Made by a program: the position numbers and the translations under genes
The notes under the pieces: model-generated
Told to the model about the DNA's origin: nothing
What the model saw: only the letters and a program-made list of their open reading frames with translations
The model's database searches: none
Shown: positions 30,343-38,902 of the stretch, piece by piece
Position numbering within the stretch: position 1 is the first letter of the stretch
How the letters are laid out: every line of letters begins with the position of its first letter
Assembly (NCBI GenBank): GCA_030604905.1
Contig: JAUVVA010000006.1
Location: forward strand, 1 to 62,899
From: Verrucomicrobiota bacterium
GTDB lineage: Bacteria; Verrucomicrobiota; Verrucomicrobiia; Opitutales; Opitutaceae
Direction: 5' to 3'
DNA length: 62,899 nucleotides

Positions 30343-30756
30343 TCAGCGGGTCCAGCCCAGCAGCGGGGCTTCGAGGTTGTTCTTGATGCCGAGGCACACG
30401 CCGGAGGCGTCGCGCGCGTCGAGCGCGTGGATCACGACCTGCGTGGCCTCGTCGTTGAGCTCCACGCTGGTCGTGCCGGGCGTGAGCGTGATGCAGTGGG
30501 TGAGCACCACGACCTCGAAGGGCGTGAGGCCGGCGGTGTCGTAGACCACGAAGTCGGGCTTCAGGTCCTCGCGCTTCTGCAGGAGCACGATCTTCGCCAT
30601 CGTGATGTTGGCGAGCACGAGCTCGCGCACAAAACGCAGGAGAAACATCGGCACGTGGAGCAGCCGGAGCGGCAGGGCGCGACGCGGGGTCTGGCGGCCG
30701 GCGCGGAGCGCGGCCACGACCGATTCGGGCACGGTGACGGGGGCGGAGGCGCTCAT
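30343..30756 (-). CDS. mrpE: Na+/H+ antiporter subunit E
   Basis: This 137-residue subunit matches MnhE, with MFLLRFVRELVLANITMAKIVL, LTPFEVVVLTHCITLTPGTTSVEL and VIHALDARD. Typical MrpE proteins are about 160 residues with two N-terminal helices. Here the N-terminus is a hydrophilic RAGRQTPRRALPLRLLHVP stretch, so the first part of the membrane domain appears shortened. The ATG overlaps the mrpD stop by four bases. Confidence 0.92.
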   Translation of the reverse strand: MSASAPVTVPESVVAALRAGRQTPRRALPLRLLHVPMFLLRFVRELVLANITMAKIVLLQKREDLKPDFVVYDTAGLTPFEVVVLTHCITLTPGTTSVELNDEATQVVIHALDARDASGVCLGIKNNLEAPLLGWTR

Positions 30757-32267
30757 GGGGTCTTGTCGGGATGGAGGGTTTCGTTGGCGCCAAAGACGCT
30801 GGCGGCGTAGCCGGCGCGGTCCATGACCTCGTCGGCGGCGTGCTTGGCCAGGCGGGTGGCGGGACCGGCGGCGATGCCGACGCCGAGCGAGAAGACGGCG
30901 GCGCCGAGGCAGATGAAGGTCATGCCGCGCGTGCCGTAGTCCAGGCGGGGCGGACCGGCCGGGGCGTCTTTCCAGAAGCAGGCGAGCAGGATCTTGAGCA
31001 TGCTCATCAACGTGAGGATGCCGGCGAAGGCCGCCATGGAGCCCAGCACCCAGCGCTGCGACTCGAAGCCGGCTTGCACGATGTAGAGCTTGCCCCAGAA
31101 GCCGCTCATCGGGGGCATGCCCGCGAGCGAGGCGGCGAGGATGAAGAAGGCCACGCCGAGCCAGGGCGCCGCGCGCCAGAGGCCGCCGGTGCGCACGAGC
31201 TCGTCGCTGCCGCAGGCCCGGATGATGACGCCGCCCACGAGGAAGAGCGCCGACTTCACGAGGATGTTGTGCGCGAGGAAGAGGATCGTGGCCGCGAAGG
31301 AGGCCGCGGTGAACATGCCCAGCGCGAGGCCCATGTAGCCGATCTGGCTCGCGATGTGGTAGGTAAGGATCTCGCTCACGCGGTAGCGGCTCACCGCCCC
31401 GAGCACGCCGATGAACATCGTGGCCGCGCCCACCCAGGCGATGAGCAGGTGCAGGCCGTCGAGGTTGTGCGGGAGCACGCTGCCGAAGACGCGCAGCAGC
31501 ACATACACGCCGACCTTGGTCAACATGCCGCCGAAGAAAGCCGCCACCGCCGCCGGCAGCATCGGATAGGCCTTGGGCAGCCAGTAGTAGAGCGGGAAGA
31601 GGCCGGCCTTGGCGCCAAAGACGAGCAGGAACATCGCCCCGAGCAGCGTGAGGCGGAAATCGCCCTCAAGCGCGTCGGCGCGCACGCTGATCTCGGCGAA
31701 GTTCATCGTGCCGAAGAGGCTGTAGACGAAGCCGCAGAGCGCGATGAAGAGCGCGCTGCCCACCAGGTTGAGGATGAGGTAGGGCCAGGCCTGACGCGAG
31801 TTCTCCGCCCGCGCCTCGAGCGTGAGCAGCGAGTAGGAGGCGAGCAGCATGACCTCGAAGGCGACGAAGAGATTGAACAAGTCGCCGGTGAGGAAGGAGA
31901 GGTTCACGCCCGAGAGCAGGAAGAGCATGAGCGGCAGGCGCAGCGGGTGCTCCGCGTCGCGCGTCTGCTCGGCGTAGCCGTAGAGCACGCAGGCGAGCGC
32001 GCTGAAGGCCGAGAGCGTCACGAGAATCGCGGCGAGCGTGTCGCCCACCAGCACGATGCCGTAGGGCACGGCCCAGCCGCCGAGGCGCAGGACGAGGGTG
32101 CCCTCGGCGAGCGCGAGCTGCACGAGGTGCACGCCGAGCCAGAGCAGGCCGGCGAGCAGCGCGGCCACGAGCACGCGGCGAGTCTGCGAGGGACGCGGCA
32201 GGAGCAGGCAGAGGAGGCCGGCGAGCAGCGGCGCGAGGACTGGGAAGGCGAGGAGATTGGCGCTCAT
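30753..32267 (-). CDS. mrpD: Na+/H+ antiporter subunit D (NuoN/NuoM-like)
   Basis: This 504-residue membrane protein of the complex I antiporter-like family has about 14 helices. Key parts are SFLTGDLFNLFVAFEVMLLASYSLL (with the helix-5 glutamate), GLFPLYYWLPKAYPMLPAAVAAFFGGMLTKVGVYVLLR and YHIASQIGYMGLALGMF. The lysine in FGAKAGLFPLYYWLPKA is of the type used in proton transfer. It is one of two large ion-translocating subunits of the operon. It overlaps mrpC and mrpE by four bases each. Confidence 0.96.
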   Translation of the reverse strand: MSANLLAFPVLAPLLAGLLCLLLPRPSQTRRVLVAALLAGLLWLGVHLVQLALAEGTLVLRLGGWAVPYGIVLVGDTLAAILVTLSAFSALACVLYGYAEQTRDAEHPLRLPLMLFLLSGVNLSFLTGDLFNLFVAFEVMLLASYSLLTLEARAENSRQAWPYLILNLVGSALFIALCGFVYSLFGTMNFAEISVRADALEGDFRLTLLGAMFLLVFGAKAGLFPLYYWLPKAYPMLPAAVAAFFGGMLTKVGVYVLLRVFGSVLPHNLDGLHLLIAWVGAATMFIGVLGAVSRYRVSEILTYHIASQIGYMGLALGMFTAASFAATILFLAHNILVKSALFLVGGVIIRACGSDELVRTGGLWRAAPWLGVAFFILAASLAGMPPMSGFWGKLYIVQAGFESQRWVLGSMAAFAGILTLMSMLKILLACFWKDAPAGPPRLDYGTRGMTFICLGAAVFSLGVGIAAGPATRLAKHAADEVMDRAGYAASVFGANETLHPDKTP

Positions 32268-32824
32268 GCGTGGCCCCCCTTTCCGCCCTGGCCACCGTGG
32301 CCGTGGTCGTGGCCGTGACCGTGACCATGGTCGTCATGTCCGTGCGCGCCGTGGCCGTGGTGCCCGTGGGCCTCCTCGGCGGCGCGGCGCGCGGCCTCGC
32401 GGGCCGCCGCCTCCTGCTCGAGGCGCAGCTGCTCGGCGTCGAGCGCGAGATCGCGCGCGGCGGGCGAGTCGGGGTGCGGGTCGGCCTCGAAGAGCGTGGG
32501 AACGGTGGCGTTTCGACGGTCGGCGTAGATGCGGTAGATGAGCACGGCGAAGTAGGCGATGACCGCGAAGCCGATCACGATGGCGGTGAGGATGAGCGCC
32601 TGCGGCAGCGGGTCGGCGCGGCCGAGCGGCCCGGGCTCGCCGATGATCACGGGCGCGGCGCGTCCGCTCGGATCGCCCGAGGAGGAGAGCAACACCAGGT
32701 TGGCGGCGTTGGAGAGCAGCACCACGCCGAAGAGGACGCGCAGGAGGCGGCGCGAGGTGCAGAGGTAAAAACCGCTGCCGGCGAGGAGTGCCACGAGGAC
32801 GGCGACGTCGAGCTGGTTGTTCAT
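32264..32824 (-). CDS. mrpC: Na+/H+ antiporter subunit C with histidine-rich tail
   Basis: This 186-residue NuoK-like subunit has three membrane helices in its first 100 residues. The family core is LLRVLFGVVLLSNAANLVLL, and DPLPQALILTAIVIGFAVIAYFAVL follows. MrpC is usually about 110-115 residues. Here a charged linker leads to a tail at 153-186 holding 13 histidines in HGH/HDH repeats, expected on the cytoplasmic side. Such a tail can bind Zn2+, Ni2+ or other metals, or buffer protons, but its role is not known. The tail is encoded in full before the overlap with mrpD, so it is not a frameshift artefact. Confidence 0.95.
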   Translation of the reverse strand: MNNQLDVAVLVALLAGSGFYLCTSRRLLRVLFGVVLLSNAANLVLLSSSGDPSGRAAPVIIGEPGPLGRADPLPQALILTAIVIGFAVIAYFAVLIYRIYADRRNATVPTLFEADPHPDSPAARDLALDAEQLRLEQEAAAREAARRAAEEAHGHHGHGAHGHDDHGHGHGHDHGHGGQGGKGGHA

Positions 32825-35748
32825 CGGGCGTCCTCCTTCGCGGCGGGCGAGCTGGCCGGCGGCGCGAGATCGATCGGTTCGCTATCGCGCTCGGCGAAGC
32901 GCCCCGCCTCCTCCAACACAAAGGCCGGCAGTCCGTGGACGGATTTCATCAGGGGAAGCATCAGTTTGAGAACCACGCCGACGACGGCCAGGAATACGCC
33001 GACATCGAACCAGAAGGGCGTGCCGATGTAGAAGCCGAGCACGTAGCCGTGGAAGTGGTGGAAGACCGGTTTGCCGAGCAGGATCGGCCCCAGCGCCACC
33101 AGGATGGCGAGCACGACGCCAAAGGAGGCGACCGAGAGCGGATTGAAGCGCAGCAGGCGGCGCACCCCGCCCACCCCGAGCACGAAGACGAGGATGAGGA
33201 AGGAGAGCGCGGTGACGAGGCCCGCGATGAAGCCGCCGCCCGGCGCCTGGTGTCCGCGCAGGAACAGGAAGGCGGCGAAAAGATTCAGCGGGATGAAGCC
33301 CGCGATTGCCACGTAGCGCAGGATCAAATCGCGCGGCACGGGGTGAAAATCCGGTCGCGGCACGCGCTGCGCCGCCGCCCCGCCGACCTGGCCGCCATGC
33401 GCGCGGTAGAGCAGGCCGAGGCAGCCGAGCGCGGCGATGACGAGCACCGCGATCTCCATCAGCGTGTCGAAGCCGCGGAAGTCGACCAGCACGGTGTTCA
33501 CCGCATTGGAGCCCTTGGCGAGCGGCACCGTCTGCTCGACGTAAAACTCGCCCGCGCGCTCCGCGTCGGAAGGCGCCTGGAAGATCAGCGCGCCGGCGCC
33601 AAGTATCAGACCGAAACCGGCGGAGAGCAGGATGCGGAAGGGCCGCGCGCCGGGCGCGTGCGGCGGCAGGGCCTGCCGGTCGGCATCGTTGCGCTTTAGC
33701 CGCAGGGTGACGAGCAGGATGAGGAGCAGCGTGGCCGTCTCGACGAGGATCTGGGTGAGGGCGAGGTCCGGCGCGCTGTAGAGCACGAAAAAGCCGGTGA
33801 CGCCCAGACCCATCACGCAGAGAGCGCAGACCTGGCGGATGGGCTGTTTCCAAGCCGCGGCGGCCAGGGCGGCCGCGCCGGTGATGGCCACCATCGCCCA
33901 GCGCCACCAGCCCTCGCTCGTGGCCGGGAAGGGCGACCAATCGCGCGCCAGCTCCGCCACGCGCCCGAAGTGCGGCGCGAGCGCGCCGACAAAGAGCACC
34001 ACCGCGGCCACGCCGGCGATGAACACGTAGGCGTAGGGCTTTTCAAAACCGAGGCACTTGTTGAGCTTCTTGCCAAAGGTCGGCACCCCGTCGGCCACCG
34101 GATCGAAGGCGTTGTCAAAGCGCAGCGGCGCCGGGATCGAGACCGAGCCCCAGCGGCGGTCGCCGACGAAGAAGTAGAGCGCGAGGCCGATCGCCACCAC
34201 GCCGCCGCTGAGCAACAGCTCGGGCGTGACGCCGTGCCAGAGGTAGAGGCCGCCCGGATCTTCGGCGTGCACGCCCACCACCGAGAAGGTGGAGGCGAAG
34301 ACGCCAAAGCCCTGCGCGAGCACGCCGCCGAGCAGCGCACAGAGCGCGAGCAGGAGCGGCGGCAATTGCAGGCCGAAAGACGGGGCGTGGTAGTGCGCCT
34401 TCACCTGCTCGCTGGGCGCGCCCTTGAAGGCGCGACGCCAGATGCCGAGCGCCACCGTCACGTTGAGCGCCGAGCCGAGCAGGATGCAGCCCAGGGCCCA
34501 GACGGCCCAGAATCCCCCGCCCTCGCGCCAAAACTCCAGCAGGCGCGCGAGCAGCATCTCCTTGCTCAAAAAGCCGGTCGTGGGCGGCAGGCCGGCAAAG
34601 GCGGCGAGGCCGATCACGGTGGCGACGGCCGTCATCGGCATGAGCTTGGCGAGGCCGCCGAGCTGGCGCAGATCGCGCGTGCCGGTGCAGTGGTCGATAA
34701 TGCCGACGACCATGAAGAGGCAGGCCTTGTAGAAAACGTGATTGAGGATGTGCAGCGAGTCCCAGGCGAGCGAGGCGCCGCGGGCGTGCAGGCCGTAAAA
34801 GCCGATCAGGAGTCCGAGCTGCGCCACGGTGGTGTTGGCCAGCACCCCCTTCAGGTCCTGCGAGAGCAGCGCGAAGACGGCCCCGAGCAGGAAGGTGCCA
34901 AAGCCCACGCCGGTGAGCACGGGCGTCCAGCTTTCCAGGCCGTGAAACACCGGCAGGAGGCGCGCGGCGAGAAAGACGCCGAGCTTCACCATCGTCGCGG
35001 AGTGCAGGTAGGCCGAGACCGGCGTGGGCGCGGCCATGGCGTTGGGCAACCAGTAGTGGAAGGGGAACTGCGCGGATTTGCCGGCGATGCCGATGAAGCA
35101 GAAAAAGAAGGCCGCGGTGAGCAGGCCCTCGGTGCCGGGCGGCGGGCCGCCGGCCGCGAGGATCTCGGTCAGCTCGTAGGTGCCGTAGACGACGCGCAGC
35201 AGCACCACGCCGACCAGGAGCGCGAGGCCGGTGATGCCGGTCGTGAGCAAGGCCATGCGGGCCCCGCGCTGGGACTCCTTTTTCTCGTGGAGAAAGCCGA
35301 TCAGCAGGAAGGAGGTGAGGCCGGTCATCTCCCAGGCCACGAAGAGCACCATCAGGTTGCTCGAAAGCACGGTGCCGAACATCGCGCCCATGAAGAGCAG
35401 CAGGTAACAGTAGAACTTGCCGTGGTCGCGGTAGTGGTCGTCGAGGTAGAAGGCCGCGTAAAGCACCACCAGGATGCCGACGCCGCTCACGATCATCGCG
35501 TAGAGCAGGCCGAGGCCGTCGGGCAAAAAGCTCAGGTTCGCGCCCAGTTGCGGTGCCCAGTCGATCTGCCAGCCGGCGGCGCGTTCGGAGGCCGGCATGC
35601 GCCAAAGCTGGAAGGCGGCGAAGAAGCTGGTGACGGGGGCGAGAAGCGCCACCCAGCCCGTTTTTTGCCCGAGGCGCGCGCCGAGCGCCGGCAAGAAGGG
35701 CGCGAGGGCGAAGGGCGCAAGCAGAAGCAGGGCGAGGAGAAGTTCCAT
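32821..35748 (-). CDS. mrpA: Na+/H+ antiporter subunit A/B fusion
   Basis: This 975-residue protein combines MrpA and MrpB. The N-terminal two-thirds is NuoL-like (GLLYAMIVSGVGILVVLYAAFYL, FVAWEMTGLTSFLLIGF, GKSAQFPFHYWLPNAMAAPTPVSAYLHSATMVKLGVFLAAR). The MrpA-specific NuoJ-like part follows (DLALTQILVETATLLLILLVTLRL, FRGFDTLMEIAVLVIAALG). The end (GHQAPGGGFIAGLVTALSFL) is MrpB. MrpA provides the main ion path and covers the NuoL-type K/E network. Upstream lies a 129-bp spacer that should hold the operon promoter. The operon order is A/B-C-D-E-F-G, a complete group 1-like set with B fused to A. Confidence 0.96.
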   Translation of the reverse strand: MELLLALLLLAPFALAPFLPALGARLGQKTGWVALLAPVTSFFAAFQLWRMPASERAAGWQIDWAPQLGANLSFLPDGLGLLYAMIVSGVGILVVLYAAFYLDDHYRDHGKFYCYLLLFMGAMFGTVLSSNLMVLFVAWEMTGLTSFLLIGFLHEKKESQRGARMALLTTGITGLALLVGVVLLRVVYGTYELTEILAAGGPPPGTEGLLTAAFFFCFIGIAGKSAQFPFHYWLPNAMAAPTPVSAYLHSATMVKLGVFLAARLLPVFHGLESWTPVLTGVGFGTFLLGAVFALLSQDLKGVLANTTVAQLGLLIGFYGLHARGASLAWDSLHILNHVFYKACLFMVVGIIDHCTGTRDLRQLGGLAKLMPMTAVATVIGLAAFAGLPPTTGFLSKEMLLARLLEFWREGGGFWAVWALGCILLGSALNVTVALGIWRRAFKGAPSEQVKAHYHAPSFGLQLPPLLLALCALLGGVLAQGFGVFASTFSVVGVHAEDPGGLYLWHGVTPELLLSGGVVAIGLALYFFVGDRRWGSVSIPAPLRFDNAFDPVADGVPTFGKKLNKCLGFEKPYAYVFIAGVAAVVLFVGALAPHFGRVAELARDWSPFPATSEGWWRWAMVAITGAAALAAAAWKQPIRQVCALCVMGLGVTGFFVLYSAPDLALTQILVETATLLLILLVTLRLKRNDADRQALPPHAPGARPFRILLSAGFGLILGAGALIFQAPSDAERAGEFYVEQTVPLAKGSNAVNTVLVDFRGFDTLMEIAVLVIAALGCLGLLYRAHGGQVGGAAAQRVPRPDFHPVPRDLILRYVAIAGFIPLNLFAAFLFLRGHQAPGGGFIAGLVTALSFLILVFVLGVGGVRRLLRFNPLSVASFGVVLAILVALGPILLGKPVFHHFHGYVLGFYIGTPFWFDVGVFLAVVGVVLKLMLPLMKSVHGLPAFVLEEAGRFAERDSEPIDLAPPASSPAAKEDAR

Positions 35749-35877
35749 GTGGGCGCTAGGATTGCTGGAGGGGAAGAGGTTGATGGAAAAGGACGAGCGA
35801 AAGTCGCGAGCGAAGGTCTGGAAAAGGCCTTGTCAAAGCCGCCCGGTCGGAAAGCGCGGGCATTTTTTCCAGCCCGC

Positions 35878-36525
35878 TCACGCGAGCAGCGGCGGGATTT
35901 GGTCCAGGGATAGCACGAAATGAGTTGCCCCCGCCCTCACCTTTTCCCGCGCGGCGTAGCGACCAAAGCCGATGAAGAGGTCGACCTCGGTCTTGGTCTC
36001 AAGGTCGCTCACGCCGTCCCCAACCATCACGATCCGCTCCGGGGCGAGCTCGCGCTTGAGCGCGCGGATGAGCTCCGGCTTGCCGCCGGAGCGCGTGGTC
36101 GGGTAGTCGCGGTCGTAGCCGCGGTAGTTGCCCGCCTCGTCGAAATAAAGATCGACGGCCTCGACTCGCTCGATGCCGAGAAAATCCGCCAGCGGCCGGA
36201 TGGCGTTGCGAAAGCCGCCACTCAGGATCAGCGGCGTCCACCCCGCGGCACGCAGGCGAGCCAGGGTCTCGACCGCGGTGGGCTCCACTGTCGCCACATA
36301 TTGGCGCCCCACCGAGGCAACCATTTCGGCGCTCGGGCGGATGATTTCGAGGCGCTTGCCGAAGACCGACTCGACGGAGATTTTGCCGTCCATCGCGTCG
36401 TTGGTCATGCGCTCGACCATGGCGAAGATCTCGGGACCGCCGGCGCGGCCGAGTTCGTCGATGCCCTCGATCGCGGAGAGCGTGCTGTCGCAGTCAAAGA
36501 CGATAAGCTTGGGCGCTGGCGGCAT
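35878..36525 (-). CDS. phosphoserine phosphatase-like HAD hydrolase
   Basis: This 215-residue cytoplasmic HAD-superfamily phosphatase has the nucleophile Asp11 in VFDCDSTLSAIEGIDEL, motif II serine in LILSGGF, a lysine in GGKPELIRAL and motif III GDGVSDLET. The SAIEGIDEL cap start and the YRGYDRDYP segment fit SerB-like enzymes, which make serine from phosphoserine. The ATG at 36525 follows the family start; a longer frame upstream has no similarity. A role in serine synthesis is likely but other phosphomonoesters are possible. The neighbours do not help to decide. Confidence 0.88.
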   Translation of the reverse strand: MPPAPKLIVFDCDSTLSAIEGIDELGRAGGPEIFAMVERMTNDAMDGKISVESVFGKRLEIIRPSAEMVASVGRQYVATVEPTAVETLARLRAAGWTPLILSGGFRNAIRPLADFLGIERVEAVDLYFDEAGNYRGYDRDYPTTRSGGKPELIRALKRELAPERIVMVGDGVSDLETKTEVDLFIGFGRYAAREKVRAGATHFVLSLDQIPPLLA

Positions 36526-36799
36526 AAGAAGCGGAACGTCTTCACCTCCGCGCCCCGCACGCAAGCCTTTGCGACAGGCAAACGAGCGGCGCGGGCCGCC
36601 ACGGATGAGGCGCTCCCGGCGGGCCCCGCTCAAAGCCCTCCGCCGAGATCGAGGCGACACGGGCGTCCCTCCCGTGGGTTCGGCTGCTCGAGGTCCGGGG
36701 ATCGCACCCGCCCCGGGTGCAGCGTCCGGGGTCCCGCGCGACGCGTTGACCGCGGGGCCTCGACGAGACGCGAAGCCTGCCCGCGAGCTGCTCCCCGGC
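36526..36799. other. intergenic region between carbonic anhydrase and SerB genes
   Basis: This 274-bp spacer contains a hairpin CACGGGCGTCCCTCCCGTGG (36658-36677). It resembles the GCGTCCCGC hairpins of the sulfate operon, but with a mutated loop. A second short palindrome, GCACCCGCCCCGGGTGC, lies near 36706. I see no gene in it. Confidence 0.6.
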
Positions 36800-37333
36800 C
36801 TACTCCCCGGCCTGCCTGGCGGCGTGGGTGCGCGCCACCTCGATGTATTTCTCGGCCAGGCGACGGCCCGCGCCGATCTCCTCCGGACGCAGGGGACGCG
36901 TCACCTTCGCCGGCCGGCCCATCACCATGGAATTGGGCGGGCACTCGAAGCCCATCGTCACGAGCGAGCCCGCCCCCACGATGCTGCCCGCGCCGATGCG
37001 CGCGCCATCGAGAATGATCGCGCCCATGCCGATCAGGCAGCCGTCCTCGACGGTGCAGCCGTGCAGGGTGGCGGCGTGGCCCACCGTCACAAAATCGCCC
37101 ACCACGGTGCCATAGTCGTCGGAGAGGTGCACGATGGCGTTGTCCTGGATGTTGGATCCGGCGCCGATGCGGATGATGTTGATGTCGCCGCGCAGCACCG
37201 CGCCGTAGAAGACGCTGGCATCGCGCCCGAGGAGCACGTCGCCGTGCACGGTGGCGTTTTTCGCGACGAAAGCCGCGTCGCCGAGAGCGGGAGTGCAACC
37301 GAAGTGCTTGATGAGGCGTTCCGTGAGGGTCAT
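36800..37333 (-). CDS. gamma carbonic anhydrase family hexapeptide-repeat protein
   Basis: This 177-residue left-handed beta-helix protein has hexapeptide repeats (FVAKNATVHGDVLLGRDASVFYGAVLRGD). Zinc ligands at His69, His86 and His91 lie in IVHLSDD and TVGHAATLHGC. This matches the YrdA/PaaY/CamH branch. VLRGDINIIRIGAGSNIQDN is a family hallmark. Some members show carbonic anhydrase activity and many do not, so activity is uncertain. The ATG at 37333 is followed by the family start LTERLIKHFG; the longer upstream frame reads through an intergenic region. Confidence 0.92.
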   Translation of the reverse strand: MTLTERLIKHFGCTPALGDAAFVAKNATVHGDVLLGRDASVFYGAVLRGDINIIRIGAGSNIQDNAIVHLSDDYGTVVGDFVTVGHAATLHGCTVEDGCLIGMGAIILDGARIGAGSIVGAGSLVTMGFECPPNSMVMGRPAKVTRPLRPEEIGAGRRLAEKYIEVARTHAARQAGE

Positions 37334-37450
37334 GGCGGAAGAAGGGAGGGCGGGTCTACGAGTAAAAAGGGCGGGGTAAAACCTCGCCCGGCACGCGGCC
37401 TGCGACAAGCTCCCGCGCCAGCCTTGGTGTTTATTACCCCCGTCTAATCC

Positions 37451-38794
37451 ATGGAATTCGCCCACCTTCTCCGCGGCCTGCTCGGCATGGCCGCGATCAT
37501 CGGCATCGCCTGGCTGCTCAGCACCAACCGCCGCGCGGTGCCCTGGCGAGTGGTCGGGGCGGGCCTCGGCCTGCAACTGGTCCTCGCCTTGCTTATCCTG
37601 AAGGTGCCCTTCATCAAGGCGGGCTTCGATTTCATCGGCACGCTCTTCGTCAAGCTGCTCAGCTTCACCAACGAGGGCAGCGCGCTGGTCTTTGGCTGGA
37701 TCTTCGGCGTGCCCTACGGCGGCCAGGGCATGGTGGTCGCCGCGCAGGACGGGCGCACCTTCACCACGCACGCGCCGATCTTCGCGATCAGCATCCTGCC
37801 CACGATCATCTTTTTCGCCGCGCTCACCTCCCTGCTCTACCGCCTCGGCCTGCTGCAACTCGTGGTGCAGGGCTTCGCCTGGGTGATGTCAAAAACCCTC
37901 CGCCTCTCCGGGCCCGAGACACTCAACGCCTCCGGCAACGTCTTCGTCGGCCAGACCGAGGCGCCGCTGCTCATCCGCCCCTTCCTCGCCAAGATGACGC
38001 GCTCCGAGCTGCTCGCCGTGATGGTCGGCGGCATGTCGACGATCGCCGGCGGTGTGATGGCGATCTACATCACGCTCCTCGGCGGCCAAGACCCCGCCGA
38101 GCAGGTGCGCTGGGCCACCCTCCTGCTCACCGCCTCCGTGCTCTCCGCCCCCGCCGCGCTGCTCATCGCCAAGATGCTCCTCCCCCAGACCGAGCCGGTC
38201 GACGAGAGCCTCGTGCTCCACGCCGAGAAGCCGGGCTCCAACCTGATCGACGCCGTCTGTCTCGGCACGAGCGACGGCCTCAAGCTCGCCGTCAACGTCG
38301 GCGCGATGTTGATCACTTTCACCGCTCTCGTGGCCATGTTTAACGCGATCCTCGGCGGCGGCCCCGGCGAGTGGTTCGGGCTCAACACGCTGGTCACCGA
38401 GCTCACGGGCGGGCGCTTCACCGCTTTCAACCTCCAGTTCCTCTTCGGCATGGTCGGCGCGCCCTTCGCGTGGCTGCTCGGGGTGGATTCGGACAACCTG
38501 CTCATCGCGGGCCGCCTGCTCGGCGAGAAGGTCGTGCTCAACGAGTTCATCGCCTACTTCAGCATGTCGCAGCTCCAGGCCGAGGGCGTGCTGGTCGACG
38601 ACCGCTCGCGCATCATCCTCACCTACGCGCTCTGCGGATTCTCGAACATCGTCTCGATCGGCATCCAGGTGGGCGGGCTCGGAGCCATGGCCCCGGAGCG
38701 TCGCGGCGAACTCGCCCGCCTCGGCTGGCGCGCCCTCATCGGCGGCAACCTCGCCTGCGGCCTCACCGCCTGCATCGCGGGCATGCTGTTTTGA
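37451..38794 (+). CDS. CNT family nucleoside transporter (NupC-like)
   Basis: This 447-residue inner-membrane concentrative nucleoside transporter imports nucleosides with Na+ or H+. Diagnostic segments are SALVFGWIFGVPYGGQGMVV, NVFVGQTEAPLLIRPFL and MSTIAGGVMAIYI. GMVGAPFAWLLGVDSDNLLIAGRLLGEKVVLNEFIAY and ALCGFSNIVSIGIQVGGLGAMAPERR follow. The number of helices and length are normal for bacterial CNTs. Nucleoside preference cannot be given. It is divergent from the carbonic anhydrase gene with a 117-bp shared promoter region. Confidence 0.95.
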   Translation: MEFAHLLRGLLGMAAIIGIAWLLSTNRRAVPWRVVGAGLGLQLVLALLILKVPFIKAGFDFIGTLFVKLLSFTNEGSALVFGWIFGVPYGGQGMVVAAQDGRTFTTHAPIFAISILPTIIFFAALTSLLYRLGLLQLVVQGFAWVMSKTLRLSGPETLNASGNVFVGQTEAPLLIRPFLAKMTRSELLAVMVGGMSTIAGGVMAIYITLLGGQDPAEQVRWATLLLTASVLSAPAALLIAKMLLPQTEPVDESLVLHAEKPGSNLIDAVCLGTSDGLKLAVNVGAMLITFTALVAMFNAILGGGPGEWFGLNTLVTELTGGRFTAFNLQFLFGMVGAPFAWLLGVDSDNLLIAGRLLGEKVVLNEFIAYFSMSQLQAEGVLVDDRSRIILTYALCGFSNIVSIGIQVGGLGAMAPERRGELARLGWRALIGGNLACGLTACIAGMLF

Positions 38795-38902
38795 GGGTGA
38801 AGAGAAAGTGGGCGGGGCAACTCCCGCTCCTTCGCCCACTCCGCCGCCCCCACCCTCGCCTCCTCGCTCGCCAAAGGCGCTCCGAGCAGGCTTCCTGCCT
38901 GC

